Assembly: GCF_022008395.1 (NCBI RefSeq)
Contig: NZ_JAIRBB010000012.1
Coordinates: forward strand, 1 to 64,000
DNA: 64,000 nucleotides
Direction: 5' to 3'
Source: Aequorivita xiaoshiensis
Lineage (GTDB): Bacteria > Bacteroidota > Bacteroidia > Flavobacteriales > Flavobacteriaceae
This document shows positions 1 through 10,164 of this stretch, in pieces; the first letter of the stretch is position 1, and every line of letters starts with the position of its first letter. Position numbers and translations under genes: made by a program. Below the pieces are notes generated by a model. The model was not told the origin of the DNA and made no database searches. It saw nothing but the letters and a program-made list of their open reading frames with translations.

Positions 1-49
1 GGGCTTTTCTCAAACATCCGCACATGTTTAATTATTTTTATACACACAG

Positions 50-150
50 CCCCTTCCCCTTCTAAGAATTTTTAATGAAATGTTCGAGGTTTCTTCCAGG
101 GTAAGGTGTCTTTTGGCATTTTGACAAAAGACGGAAGGGGTTTTATTTTT
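50..150 (+). terminator. nested hairpin with T-run at left edge
   Basis: CCCCTTCC at 50-57 pairs with GGAAGGGG at 133-140. Inside it GTCTTTTG (108-115) pairs with CAAAAGAC (125-132). A T-rich run follows (141-150). This looks like a terminator for a gene lying to the left of the window, or a small structured RNA. No gene is seen in 1-313; the rest is AT-rich upstream sequence of the peptidase gene. Confidence 0.5.
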
Positions 151-313
151 AACTTGATCATTCCTAATAAAAAGTTAAATTTTAATGATTACAACTCTTT
201 TCAAAGGGATTTTCGCAGTTAAAATGGTTAATCCACTATATTTACAAGCTGAAAATTTTGTGTGATAACAAGATCATTTTCAATTCATATTTAATCAATA
301 ATTACATTCACTA

Positions 314-2455
314 ATGAAAAAATTTATTCTTTCTTTATTTATCGCAATCTTCGTTTTGCCGGTACAAGCAAATGAAGGTATGTGGTTCTTAATGCACATT
401 GAACGGTTGAATTACCGCGATATGCAAAAAATGGGGCTTCAACTTACACCTGAAGAAATATACAGTATAAACAACTCTAGTATAAAAGATGCTATTGTTC
501 AATTTAACCGTGGTTGTACTGCTGAAATAATTTCGGATAAAGGTCTTGTGTTAACTAATCACCACTGTGGGTATAGCCAAATTGCTGAGTTATCTACTGC
601 TGAAAACGATTATTTAACAAATGGATATTGGGCAGCAAACCACAAAGAGGAACTAAAGCCTAAGAGTCTTTCTGTTCGTTTCTTTGTAAGAATGGACGAT
701 GTTTCTAAACGTATTTTAAGCAAGGTTAACGATAAAATGACCGAACTAGAGCGCGAAGCAGCAATCAATAAAGAAATAGCTTTAATCGAACAAGAGAATA
801 ACGAAGGTGGAAAATATACAGTTTCAGTTAAATCATTTTATGAAGGAAATGAATTTTACTATTTCGTTTACCAAGATTATAACGATGTACGTTTAGTAGG
901 AACACCTCCTGCTAGTATAGGAAAGTTTGGTGGCGACACCGATAACTGGGAATGGCCAAGACACACAGGTGACTTTTCTCTTTTTAGAGTTTATGCGGAT
1001 AAAGATGGTAACCCAGCAGAATATTCTGAAGATAACGTGCCTTTAAAGCCAAAACATCACTTAACTACAAGTATCAAAGGATTTGAAGAAAATGATTTTG
1101 CTATGATTCTTGGATACCCAGGTCGTACTAACCGTTGGATGCCGGCGGGTGGAATTGAGCAAAATGTAGAATATGCTTACCCTGCTTGGGTTGAGGCTTC
1201 AAAAACATCTATGGATGTAATGAAGGACTATATGGACCGCGACCAGCAAGTAAAATTAGACTATGCATCTAGCTATGCGTCTATTGCTAATTATTGGAAA
1301 AACCGTCAAGGGATGATTGATGCTTTAAAACATCATAAAACTGCGGAAACTAAGCGTGAAACTGAAGCGAAATTTCAGAAATGGGCTTCTAAAAAAGCTA
1401 ATAAGAAATATGCTAATGTAATTCCAACTATCAATGATTACTACGCAAAAACAAATGAAGCAAGTAGTCATAATAATTACTTAGGCTTGTTGTTGAGAAC
1501 AAGAATGGCTACACTTCCTTACCGTTTAGGATCTGCTATTGAATATTACATCGATCAAAATGATGCTAAAAGAGCGGAATTAAAGCCAAAATTGGAAACA
1601 GAAATGAACAATCTTTACGACGGACTTTACCTTCCATTAGAAAGAGATGTGTTGGCTGCTCAGTTTAAACTATACTCCACAAAAGCTAAAAACATCGCTC
1701 CTTTGATAGCTGAGATTGCTAAAGAGGCTAATAAAACCGAAGATGGATGGAAGGAATATTTAAACAATGCACTACAAAATAGTATTTTTGAATCTAAAGA
1801 AAAGTTACAAGGCTTCATGGCTAACCCAGATGCTGAGGTTCTTAAAAATGACCCGTTGTACCAACTTTCTGTTGACTTGTTAAAGCGTTACCGTTACAAG
1901 TCGGAAGAAGAAACTCAATTAGGTCACGATTTCGACCGTGCATTTAGATTGATGGTTCAAGGAATGAGAGAGCAAAATCCAGACGAAAAATACTATCCAG
2001 ATGCGAACAGTACTCTGCGTTTAACTTACGGGAAAGTTATTTCATTGCCAGAAGATAAGCGTAACGATGCTAACAAAAACTACTATACTACTTTAAAGGG
2101 AACAGTGGCTAAGTATCAGCCTGGTGACGATGAATTTGATATGCCTAAGGAGCTAATCGACCTTTATGAAAAGAGAGATTTTGGTCAGTATGCAGATAAG
2201 GATGGATACCTTCCAGTAAACTTCTTAACAGATAATGATATTACAGGTGGTAACTCTGGTTCTCCTGTTCTAAACGGAAAAGGAGAGTTAATTGGACTTG
2301 CATTTGACGGTAATATTGAGGCAATGGCTGGAGATGTTATTTTTGACGACCAATTACAACGAACTATCAATGTAGATATACGTTATGTATTATTTATTAT
2401 AGACAAATTAGCTGGTGCAACTCATCTTATTGATGAAATGACAATAGCTGAATAA
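314..2455 (+). CDS. S46 family dipeptidyl-peptidase, DPP7 type
   Basis: Secreted or periplasmic serine exopeptidase that removes dipeptides from the N-terminus of peptides, feeding amino-acid catabolism. A signal peptide (about residues 1-19, ending PVQA) is followed by mature NEGMW. The S46 catalytic elements are all visible: TNHHCGY near residues 81-87 (His), RHTGDF with the Asp near residue 220, and GGNSGSP with Ser near 648. The residue that sets specificity in the family sits in GLAFDGN: Gly near 666, as in DPP7 (hydrophobic P1), not the Arg of DPP11. Length (713) is normal. It is monocistronic with its own terminator. A DPP11-type paralogue lies at 25389-27557 in this window. Confidence 0.93.
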   Translation: MKKFILSLFIAIFVLPVQANEGMWFLMHIERLNYRDMQKMGLQLTPEEIYSINNSSIKDAIVQFNRGCTAEIISDKGLVLTNHHCGYSQIAELSTAENDYLTNGYWAANHKEELKPKSLSVRFFVRMDDVSKRILSKVNDKMTELEREAAINKEIALIEQENNEGGKYTVSVKSFYEGNEFYYFVYQDYNDVRLVGTPPASIGKFGGDTDNWEWPRHTGDFSLFRVYADKDGNPAEYSEDNVPLKPKHHLTTSIKGFEENDFAMILGYPGRTNRWMPAGGIEQNVEYAYPAWVEASKTSMDVMKDYMDRDQQVKLDYASSYASIANYWKNRQGMIDALKHHKTAETKRETEAKFQKWASKKANKKYANVIPTINDYYAKTNEASSHNNYLGLLLRTRMATLPYRLGSAIEYYIDQNDAKRAELKPKLETEMNNLYDGLYLPLERDVLAAQFKLYSTKAKNIAPLIAEIAKEANKTEDGWKEYLNNALQNSIFESKEKLQGFMANPDAEVLKNDPLYQLSVDLLKRYRYKSEEETQLGHDFDRAFRLMVQGMREQNPDEKYYPDANSTLRLTYGKVISLPEDKRNDANKNYYTTLKGTVAKYQPGDDEFDMPKELIDLYEKRDFGQYADKDGYLPVNFLTDNDITGGNSGSPVLNGKGELIGLAFDGNIEAMAGDVIFDDQLQRTINVDIRYVLFIIDKLAGATHLIDEMTIAE

Positions 2456-2478
2456 GTAAACTATTATTTACTACTAAA

Positions 2479-2516
2479 GCTCACAAGTCTTATTAATAGA
2501 CTTGTGGGCTTTTTTA
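2479..2516 (+). terminator. intrinsic terminator after the DPP7-type gene
   Basis: Twelve-base stem with arms 2479-2490 and 2498-2509, one mismatch, loop TATTAAT, followed by seven T. Confidence 0.85.
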
Positions 2517-2593
2517 ATTCTAATGTTTATTATAAAAAGATTAACCATCAACACTAAAGTTCTTTACTACATTTACCGTCAAATAATATCTGA

Positions 2594-3562
2594 ATGAAAA
2601 ACTTAAAATTTCTGTTGATCTTTCTTACGCTTGCATTATTTGCTGCTTGTAAAAACGAGTACGCCGAGTTTTCTAAAAAGCCTGATTATATTACAGCGCC
2701 TAGTAAAAAACACAAAGCATATTTTGAGGCTTACGATGAAACTATGAAGCAATGGGGCGTTGATTATGAAGAGCTTTATATAACCACCTCTCACGGTATA
2801 GCGCATGTGGTAGTAAGCGGAAATAGAAAAGCAACTCCAGTTGTTTTGCTACATGGAATGAATGCTAGTTCTACTATGTGGTATCCCAATGCTAAAGCTT
2901 TAGTGAAAGATTATAGGATATTCGCAATCGACCTATTGTCTGAGCCAGGAAAATCTTATAAAACAGCCGATTTTAATAATATAGATGAAATTACTGAGTG
3001 GTATCAAGAGGTTTTATGGGCGCTAAAATTAGATTCTTTCCATCTTGTTGGCGCTTCAAGAGGAGGTTGGTTTGCTGTTGATTTGGCAACGAAAAGTAAA
3101 AGAGATATTAAAAGTCTAGTTTTGTTGAGTCCTGCACAAACTTTTATGTGGATTCCGCCTAGTACCGATTTAATTAAAAATATAGTTAATGCACTTTCTT
3201 CTGATGAAAAGAAGTTAGAAAGAGAGCTGGAAACGATGTCAAGCAACATAAACGCGATAAATAAGAATTATTTAAAACAATATAGAATTGGGGTGAAAAA
3301 TGATACTCTTCCTAAGTTTATGATGCAAATGACGCCATTTCCTAATAAAAGTTTACAAACCTTAAAGATGCCTACACTTGTTTTGATTGGTGATGATGAT
3401 GTAATTAACGGCAAAAAAACTATTGGTGTAGTAAAAAGCAATATATCAAATAGTCACGCCGAAGTCGTTCCAAATGCAGGCCACTTTGTCTCGGTGGACC
3501 AAGCTGAAGTAGTTAATAAGAAAGTTTTAAACTTTCTCAATAACATAGATAAAGCGGAGTAG
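2594..3562 (+). CDS. alpha/beta hydrolase lipoprotein
   Basis: Probable envelope-anchored hydrolase of the alpha/beta fold. A hydrophobic leader ends in a lipobox (LFAAC, Cys at 19), so a lipoprotein is predicted. Fold landmarks in order: oxyanion strand VVLLHGMNAS, nucleophile elbow GASRGG (Ser of G-x-S-x-G), acidic residue in LIGDDDVI, and catalytic His in NAGHF near the C-terminus. Substrate cannot be read from sequence; carboxylesterase, lipase or C-C hydrolase activity are all possible. It stands alone between two plus-strand genes with 200 or more bases to the transporter downstream. Confidence 0.85.
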   Translation: MKNLKFLLIFLTLALFAACKNEYAEFSKKPDYITAPSKKHKAYFEAYDETMKQWGVDYEELYITTSHGIAHVVVSGNRKATPVVLLHGMNASSTMWYPNAKALVKDYRIFAIDLLSEPGKSYKTADFNNIDEITEWYQEVLWALKLDSFHLVGASRGGWFAVDLATKSKRDIKSLVLLSPAQTFMWIPPSTDLIKNIVNALSSDEKKLERELETMSSNINAINKNYLKQYRIGVKNDTLPKFMMQMTPFPNKSLQTLKMPTLVLIGDDDVINGKKTIGVVKSNISNSHAEVVPNAGHFVSVDQAEVVNKKVLNFLNNIDKAE

Positions 3563-3739
3563 GAGTTAACTAGAAGGCTTCAGTGAACTTAATTTTTCTA
3601 TTTACATACTGTTAACGATTATTATCTTTTTGAAGATTCATTATTTCATATTATTTCTTCAAAAAAATCTAGTTGTCAACGCTTTCATATTAATGGAATT
3701 TTTATTCAATTTCAAAATATACAGAAGTATTTGAAGGGC

Positions 3740-3747
3740 TATCTTTG
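3740..3747 (+). promoter_or_regulatory. -7 promoter element for the MFS exporter gene
   Basis: TATCTTTG matches the Bacteroidota -7 consensus TAnnTTTG exactly and lies 20 bases before the start codon at 3768, so the leader would be very short. No clear -33 TTG was seen at ideal spacing. Confidence 0.6.
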
Positions 3748-3767
3748 CGCAAAAGTGAAATAGGAAA

Positions 3768-5261
3768 ATGCACGATAAACCAGTAAAAGAAATGCGTAGA
3801 AATTGGGTGTTATTTGCACTCATGATTACTATGATGCTAGCCGCAATGGATAATACTATTGTTGCTACAGCAATTCCTCAAATAGTTGGTGATCTTGGTG
3901 GTTTTTCACTTTTTAGCTGGTTGTTTTCAATCTATTTACTTGTACAAACGGTTACGATTCCCATTTATGGAAAGTTAGCAGATATCTATGGACGGAAACC
4001 AATACTCATTTTTGGAATTTTAATATTTCTTCTTGGTTCTGCTGCCTGTGCTGCGGCTTGGAATATGCATTCATTAATTTTTTTTAGAGGGTTGCAGGCT
4101 GTAGGAGCTGGAGCCATAATGGCTACTGTAAATACCATAGCAGGAGATATTTATACTATTCAAGAACGCGCTAAAATTCAAGGTTGGTTGTCTAGTGTTT
4201 GGGGTGTTTCTGCAATAATGGGACCTGCAGTGGGTGGAGCCTTGGCAGATTATGCATCGTGGCGATGGATATTTCTAATAAACCTACCTATCGGTGCTGG
4301 AGCAATAGCATTAATAATTTTTTATCTTCATGAGAACAAACCTAACAACCATCACAAAATAGATTGGGCAGGAGCATTGGCAATGCTTGTAACTGGAACG
4401 GTTATTATGTTTGGTTTACTACAAGGTGGACAATCTTGGCCATGGTTATCTTTTAACACCTTGGGGATTTTATTATTAGCAGTTTTGCTGATATTCATAA
4501 CAATTCGAATAGAACGAAGAGCAGTAGAACCCATTTTACCAGCATGGGTTTGGAAAAAGAAAGTTATCCTAAGGGCTAATTTAGCAACTATAGGAATGGG
4601 GATTGCTACTATGGGGCCAAGTATGTATCTTCCAGTATTTGCGCAATCAGTTTCTGGAGTAGGTGCTATGGCGGCTGGGTTTATTTTGGCAAGTATGAGT
4701 ATTACCTGGCCATTGTCTTCGTCCTTATCAGGAAAGCTTTATCTGCGCGTAGGATTCAGAAACACGGCTCTTTGTGGAATTATAATTGTTATATTAGGTG
4801 CAGCAAGTTTTCTGCTAATTCCTTTTCCAGGGCCAGTGTGGAGCTTAGTAGCAATTCAAATGACATTAGGAGCAGGTTTTGGATTAATTACAACCCCACT
4901 TTTGGTTGGAGTGCAGTCTACTGTTGTATGGGGGCAAAGAGGAGTTGTAACAGGTACTAATATCTTCTCGCGTTATTTTGGGCAGAGTATAGGTGCAGCT
5001 GTATTTGCGGCTGTCTTTAACGCTACAATATCTGAAAAGTTGCAAAACGCTCCAGAGGTTTTACAAGGAAAACTGCCAGGAGTAAATAAAATGGTTGAGG
5101 TCTTACAAACTCATACTTCTGTATCAGAAGTAAGTCTATACTTACGAGAATCTTTCTTTTATGCTACTAATAATGTTTATATAAGTATGGTAGTAGCGGG
5201 ATTAGTTACTCTAATTATTCTATTATTAACTCCAGCTAAATTTCCTTCAGTAAAAGAATAA
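3768..5261 (+). CDS. DHA2-family MFS drug:proton antiporter
   Basis: Inner-membrane multidrug exporter of the EmrB/QacA type. The N-terminal helix carries the DHA2-like motif MDNTIVATAIPQI, followed by the MFS loop 2-3 signature GKLADIYGRKP and motif C-like GPAVGGALADYASWRWIFLINLP. The 497-residue length and the number of hydrophobic segments fit 14 transmembrane helices. No adjacent EmrA-type membrane fusion gene or TetR regulator is present, so this exporter probably acts alone. Substrates cannot be predicted. Confidence 0.9.
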   Translation: MHDKPVKEMRRNWVLFALMITMMLAAMDNTIVATAIPQIVGDLGGFSLFSWLFSIYLLVQTVTIPIYGKLADIYGRKPILIFGILIFLLGSAACAAAWNMHSLIFFRGLQAVGAGAIMATVNTIAGDIYTIQERAKIQGWLSSVWGVSAIMGPAVGGALADYASWRWIFLINLPIGAGAIALIIFYLHENKPNNHHKIDWAGALAMLVTGTVIMFGLLQGGQSWPWLSFNTLGILLLAVLLIFITIRIERRAVEPILPAWVWKKKVILRANLATIGMGIATMGPSMYLPVFAQSVSGVGAMAAGFILASMSITWPLSSSLSGKLYLRVGFRNTALCGIIIVILGAASFLLIPFPGPVWSLVAIQMTLGAGFGLITTPLLVGVQSTVVWGQRGVVTGTNIFSRYFGQSIGAAVFAAVFNATISEKLQNAPEVLQGKLPGVNKMVEVLQTHTSVSEVSLYLRESFFYATNNVYISMVVAGLVTLIILLLTPAKFPSVKE

Positions 5262-5458
5262 AAACTATTTTTCATCTCTTTTAATTTTAAAATCTATACT
5301 TCGTTAATGTTGTGTTAATGACTTATGTCATAGTTTCTTACGTTTATTTTGGTTATGTTAGTACTTATGAGTTTTAATTAGATTCTTATCAAAAGTACAC
5401 GAAATTTAAAGCTGAATTTTTGTGACTTGAAATAGTATTAACTTAAAAAATAAATAAT

Positions 5459-6532
5459 ATGAACATAACATTGAAAAAACTAAAAGACATACGTTCTGAA
5501 AATTGTATCACAGTTATAGCAACTACGCATAGAACAAAACCAGATTATTTAAATGATGGACTACGTTTAAAAAATCTTATAAAAGAAGCCGAAGATAGGT
5601 TAATGGCAGACACTACAAAGCGGAATGCTACAGGCTTGATAGACAAGTTAAACAACCTAGCTTCTTCTATCGACCATAGCCAGAATTTAGAAAGTTTATT
5701 GCTTTTTGTAAATGACGATATTGCTGAGTTTACTCGTTTGCCAATAAAAGTTGAAGACCGGGTAGTAATAGACGATACCTTCGCTACGCGTGATTTAATT
5801 AGGGCCATGCACTTAGAAACTCATTATTTTATTTTGGTTTTAAGTCAGGAAAAAACTAGACTTCTTGAAGTGATGAATGATAAGGTTATTCAGGAGGTAG
5901 GAAATCCTTTCCCTTATGAAAACACCCAGTTCTTCTCAAAAAATAGGGCTGCAGCCGCAATTGCTTCAAAACAAACAAGTTTGATTGCAGAATACTTTAA
6001 CCAGGCGGATAAATTGGTGAATGAGGTACGAAAAGATAACCCTCTACCAGTTCTAATTTGTGGGCTAGAGGAAAATCATAATGAATACCTAAAGATTGCC
6101 GACAATAAGAATAGTATTTTTGAAGTATATCTTAATAAGAATATGATTAACGAGCCTGCTCATACTATAGTAGAAGAAAGTTGGGAAGTTGTAAAAGAAT
6201 ATATCGTTCAAAAAAATAATGCGAGAAAGGAAGATTTGAAAAAGGCAGTTGGGCAGAATAAATTTTTGAGCGATACGAATGAAATCTGGCGAGCAATTTC
6301 TGAAGGGAAAATTCAAACACTATTTATCGAACAAGGTTTGTTTCAACCTGCAGTTATGAAGGATGATGAAATAGTATATGTGTCAGATGAGAAGAGAAAC
6401 GATAAGGGAGTAATTGACGATATTTATGACGAAATGATTGAAGCCAATATGGACTTTGGCGGGGATGTGGTTTTTCTTCCTAAAGGAGAATTATCAAAAT
6501 TTAATGGATTTGGAGCGATAACACGTTATTAG
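5459..6532 (+). CDS. baeRF-type (bacterial archaeo-eukaryotic release factor-like) protein
   Basis: Cytoplasmic 357-residue protein. The N-terminus has the pattern of baeRF families: KLKDIRSENCITVIATTHRT, then GLRLKNLIKEAEDRL, then an eRF1-like middle with TRDLIRAMHLETHYFILVLSQEKTRLLEV. The C-terminal half ends in VFLPKGELSKFNGFGAITRY, like the eRF1 domain 3 style tail that chooses between states. baeRF proteins were predicted from sequence to be relatives of aRF1/eRF1, perhaps acting on stalled or modified ribosomes; the function is not established. No GGQ motif is evident. Followed by its own terminator. Confidence 0.65.
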   Translation: MNITLKKLKDIRSENCITVIATTHRTKPDYLNDGLRLKNLIKEAEDRLMADTTKRNATGLIDKLNNLASSIDHSQNLESLLLFVNDDIAEFTRLPIKVEDRVVIDDTFATRDLIRAMHLETHYFILVLSQEKTRLLEVMNDKVIQEVGNPFPYENTQFFSKNRAAAAIASKQTSLIAEYFNQADKLVNEVRKDNPLPVLICGLEENHNEYLKIADNKNSIFEVYLNKNMINEPAHTIVEESWEVVKEYIVQKNNARKEDLKKAVGQNKFLSDTNEIWRAISEGKIQTLFIEQGLFQPAVMKDDEIVYVSDEKRNDKGVIDDIYDEMIEANMDFGGDVVFLPKGELSKFNGFGAITRY

Positions 6533-6557
6533 TCTTTTAGTAGTTATTGTTTATTAG

Positions 6558-6597
6558 ACCCGATTTGCTTTCAATTCAGAAAGTAAATCGGGTTTTT
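6558..6597 (+). terminator. intrinsic terminator after the baeRF-type gene
   Basis: Fifteen-base stem with one G-T wobble (arms 6558-6572 and 6579-6593), loop AATTCA, then TTTTT. Confidence 0.85.
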
Positions 6598-6729
6598 ATT
6601 TTCATATTAAAGGAGAAACTAATTTTCGCATTTAATGTCGTGCAGCCATGAAATAAGATGAATTCACTGATATAGCTTGAAGTAAAGTAAATTGGGCAAT
6701 AATTATAAGAAGTTTAATGTCAACTTGCC

Positions 6730-6737
6730 TATTTTTG
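6730..6737 (+). promoter_or_regulatory. -7 promoter element for the DUF808 gene
   Basis: TATTTTTG matches TAnnTTTG and lies 23 bases before the start codon at 6760. Confidence 0.55.
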
Positions 6738-6759
6738 CTAAAATTTAAAAGAAAATTTT

Positions 6760-7641
6760 ATGGCTTCAGGAATCTTCGCAATACTTGATGATATAGCAGT
6801 TTTACTTGATGATGTGGCAGTAATGAGTAAAGTTGCTGCAAAAAAAACAGCAGGTATATTAGGTGACGACTTAGCTGTGAACGCTGAGAAAGCTTCAGGT
6901 TTTGCATCTTCCAGAGAAATTCCAGTTTTGTGGGCTATTACTAAAGGGTCTTTTATCAACAAGTTGATTATTCTTCCAATTGCATTCTTATTAAGTGCTT
7001 TTATACCGATTGCTGTTACGATTATTTTGCTACTCGGAGGATTATATTTGGCTTATGAAGGAGCAGAAAAAATATACGAATTTATTTTTCCTCACGCTCA
7101 TTCCAAAAAAGAGAAAGTAGATGTAGAGATGAGTGAAGCAGAAATTTTAGCTTACGAAAATGAGCGTGTGAAATCTGCCATTATAACCGATTTTATTCTT
7201 TCGCTAGAAATTGTAATTATTGCATTAGGAACTGTTCTAACGCAACCCCTTGCAACACAGATAATAGTTGTAAGTATTATTGCTCTATTGGCTACTGTAG
7301 GTGTTTATGGTATTGTTGCACTTATAGTGCGTATGGATGAAGTAGGGTTTAAGCTTATAAAAAGCAGCAAAGAAGGAAAAAGCTTTAAAAAATCGTTAGG
7401 GCTATTCTTAGTACAGGCATTACCAATTATAATTAAAAGCTTAAGTGTTATTGGAACTATTGCTTTATTATTGGTTGCCGGAGGGATTTTTGTTCATAAT
7501 GTAGATTACTTTCACGGTTTCCTACCATCATTACCTTCTTTTGTAGGTGAATTTATTGTTGGCTTAATTATTGGCTTTATTTGCTTACTTGTTGTAATAG
7601 GAGCGAAAAAGTTTTGGAAGGTTATCAAAGGAGATAAATAG
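6760..7641 (+). CDS. DUF808 / YedI-family membrane protein
   Basis: Inner-membrane protein of unknown function, recognised by its conserved N-terminus (ASGIFAILDDIAVLLDDV, then KKTAGILGDDLAVNAEKASGF) shared with E. coli YedI. About five to six hydrophobic helices follow, with a charged cytoplasmic stretch near residues 107-133 (HSKKEKVDVEMSEAEILAYENE). Length (293) is usual for the family. It precedes the TonB receptor by 62 bases on the same strand, but no functional link is known. The start is supported by the promoter 23 bases upstream. Confidence 0.88.
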   Translation: MASGIFAILDDIAVLLDDVAVMSKVAAKKTAGILGDDLAVNAEKASGFASSREIPVLWAITKGSFINKLIILPIAFLLSAFIPIAVTIILLLGGLYLAYEGAEKIYEFIFPHAHSKKEKVDVEMSEAEILAYENERVKSAIITDFILSLEIVIIALGTVLTQPLATQIIVVSIIALLATVGVYGIVALIVRMDEVGFKLIKSSKEGKSFKKSLGLFLVQALPIIIKSLSVIGTIALLLVAGGIFVHNVDYFHGFLPSLPSFVGEFIVGLIIGFICLLVVIGAKKFWKVIKGDK

Positions 7642-7703
7642 CACAAATTTTAATTTAAAGTATTTAAACGTCTGAAATAAGTTTTTACTTCAGGATTATA
7701 ACT

Positions 7704-10109
7704 ATGAGATATATTTTCACTCTAATTTTATTAATAGGTTATGCGATTAATGGCTTCGGTCAAACAATAACTATAAGAGAAAAAGAATCTAATGAGCCTA
7801 TTGAATTGGTTACTGTTTCGAATGTAAAAACGAATTTATATACCACTACAAATGCCAAAGGACAAGCTGATATTTCAGCTTTTAATAACATTGAAAAAAT
7901 TGAAATTCGAACACTAGGATATAAATCTATCACCAAAAGCTATGCTGAATTAGAGTCTGAAAACTTCGAAGTTTATTTAGAAATATCAAACTTCAATTTA
8001 GATGAAGTGGTTATATCTGGCTCACGTTGGCGACAAAATAGTGATGATGTAGCTTCCAAAATTATTTCTATTACTGCCAAGGATGTTGCGCTTCAAAACC
8101 CTCAAACAGCTGCAGATTTACTTAGTACTTCAGGAAAGGTTTTTGTGCAAAAGAGTCAGCAGGGAGGTGGAAGCCCTATAATTCGTGGTTTTGCTACTAG
8201 TCGTTTACTTTATTCTATAGATGGTGTACGAATGAATACCGCAATTTTTCGTTCTGGAAACCTTCAAAATGTTATAAGTTTAGACCCATTTGCAATTGAA
8301 AATACCGAAGTGCTTTTCGGTCCAGGTTCTGTAATTTATGGTAGTGATGCTATTGGTGGAGTAATGAGCTTTCAAACATTAACTCCAAAATTCACCTTCA
8401 CCGATAAACCTTATATCACAGGGAAAGCAAGTGCTAGATATTCATCAGCAAATAATGAAAAAACAGGACATTTAGATGTAAATCTAGGTTTTAAAAGTTG
8501 GGCGTTCATTACAAGTTTTACATCCTGGGATTACAATCATCTTCGTCAAGGAAGACATGGTCCAGACGATTATATAAAAGATTTCTATGTTCAGCGACAA
8601 GGGGATTCGGACATGGTTATAAACCAAGATGACGAATTACTACAAATCCCTTCAGCTTATTCACAAATTAATTTAATGCAGAAAATTCGCTTTAAGCCAA
8701 ATGAAAAATGGGATTTACAGTATGGATTTCACTATTCAGAAACTTCTCCATACGGCAGATACGACAGGCATAACCGCTTAAAAAATGGATTGCCAAGATA
8801 TGCCGAGTGGGATTACGGGCCACAAATATGGATGATGAATAATTTAAATATTAACCATACCGCAAACAATGCAGTATTTGACCAAATGAGCATACGATTG
8901 GCGCATCAATGGTTTGAAGAGAGTAGGCTAAGTAGAAACTTCAATAAAACTTCTCGTAGCCATCAAGTAGAAGAAGTTAGCGCATATTCTGTAAACCTAG
9001 ATTTTGTAAAAAGTACCAGCAATAATAACACCTTCTTTTATGGAGTGGAATATGTTGTAGACGATGTAAATTCTAAAGGGAAAACTAAAGATATTATTAC
9101 AGGTATTACAGAGGCTGCACCCTCAAGGTACCCTGTTTCAACTTGGCAATCGTTAGCGGTTTACGTTACAGATGAATATAAAGTTTCTGAAGATTTTACT
9201 TTAAGTGCAGGAGCGCGATACAATCATATTTTATTGGACTCAGACTTTGATACTAGTTTTTACTCTTTTCCTTTTTCAAAAGCAAGTATTAGCAAAGGCG
9301 CACTTACTGGGAGTATAGGAGGTGTTTACAGACCAACTAAAACATTAGTTTTAAGTACAAACTTGGGTACAGCATTTAGAGCTCCAAATGTTGATGATAT
9401 CGGGAAAGTTTTCGATTCTGAACCAGGAAGTGTTGTTGTTCCTAATCCCGATTTAAAACCTGAATATGCTTATAATGCCGATTTAGGTATTGCTAAAGTG
9501 TTTGGTGATATTGTAAAACTTGATGTTACTGCATACTATACCTCACTTAAAGATGCATTAGTTCGAAGAGATTTTAAACTTAATGGCCGTGATAGTATAA
9601 TTTATGAAGGAGAACTAAGTCAAGTGCAAGCAATTCAGAATGCTGCAGTTGCACATGTTTATGGAGTTCAGGCGGGAGTAGAATTAAAACTACCAAGAGG
9701 GTTTGGATTTTCTACAGATGTAAACTTTCAGAAAGGAGAAGAAGAATTAGAGAACGGGAAAACTAGTCCTGCACGTCATTCTTCACCATTTTTTGGAGTA
9801 TCACGCTTAAATTACAAGAAGAATAAATTAAGAATGGAATTAAACGTGAACTACCAAGGTAAACGTGATTTTAACGACCTACCTGAAGGAGAAAAAGGAA
9901 AAACTGAAATATATGCTTTAGATGAAAATGGTAACCCTCATGCCCCGTCTTGGTATACATTAAATTATAAAGCTTATTATAAGCTTTCAAATACATTTGA
10001 TATAAGTGGTGGGGTCGAAAACATAACAGATCAACGTTACCGCTCATATAGTTCGGGTATTTCAGGGGCAGGGCGAAATTTTATTTTATCGTTAACTGCT
10101 CACTTTTAA
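7704..10109 (+). CDS. TonB-dependent outer-membrane receptor, probably heme or iron-chelate
   Basis: Energy-dependent outer-membrane importer. Order: signal peptide (1-19, ending GFGQ), carboxypeptidase-like regulatory domain (about 20-95), plug domain (about 105-225, with PIIRGFATSRLLYSIDGVR and YGSDAIGGVMSF), then a 22-strand-type barrel. The C-terminus has the TonB receptor signature VENITDQRYRSYSSGI and ends in aromatic Phe (LTAHF). The overall pattern is that of the hemoglobin/hemin receptor branch, and the following gene is a PepSY membrane protein, a partner common at iron-uptake loci. The substrate assignment is inference; a siderophore is the main alternative. Confidence 0.88.
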   Translation: MRYIFTLILLIGYAINGFGQTITIREKESNEPIELVTVSNVKTNLYTTTNAKGQADISAFNNIEKIEIRTLGYKSITKSYAELESENFEVYLEISNFNLDEVVISGSRWRQNSDDVASKIISITAKDVALQNPQTAADLLSTSGKVFVQKSQQGGGSPIIRGFATSRLLYSIDGVRMNTAIFRSGNLQNVISLDPFAIENTEVLFGPGSVIYGSDAIGGVMSFQTLTPKFTFTDKPYITGKASARYSSANNEKTGHLDVNLGFKSWAFITSFTSWDYNHLRQGRHGPDDYIKDFYVQRQGDSDMVINQDDELLQIPSAYSQINLMQKIRFKPNEKWDLQYGFHYSETSPYGRYDRHNRLKNGLPRYAEWDYGPQIWMMNNLNINHTANNAVFDQMSIRLAHQWFEESRLSRNFNKTSRSHQVEEVSAYSVNLDFVKSTSNNNTFFYGVEYVVDDVNSKGKTKDIITGITEAAPSRYPVSTWQSLAVYVTDEYKVSEDFTLSAGARYNHILLDSDFDTSFYSFPFSKASISKGALTGSIGGVYRPTKTLVLSTNLGTAFRAPNVDDIGKVFDSEPGSVVVPNPDLKPEYAYNADLGIAKVFGDIVKLDVTAYYTSLKDALVRRDFKLNGRDSIIYEGELSQVQAIQNAAVAHVYGVQAGVELKLPRGFGFSTDVNFQKGEEELENGKTSPARHSSPFFGVSRLNYKKNKLRMELNVNYQGKRDFNDLPEGEKGKTEIYALDENGNPHAPSWYTLNYKAYYKLSNTFDISGGVENITDQRYRSYSSGISGAGRNFILSLTAHF

Positions 10110-10164
10110 ACGCTAATAATTACGGTTTCTTTAGAGTTGAAGAAACATTGACATATTATATAAT

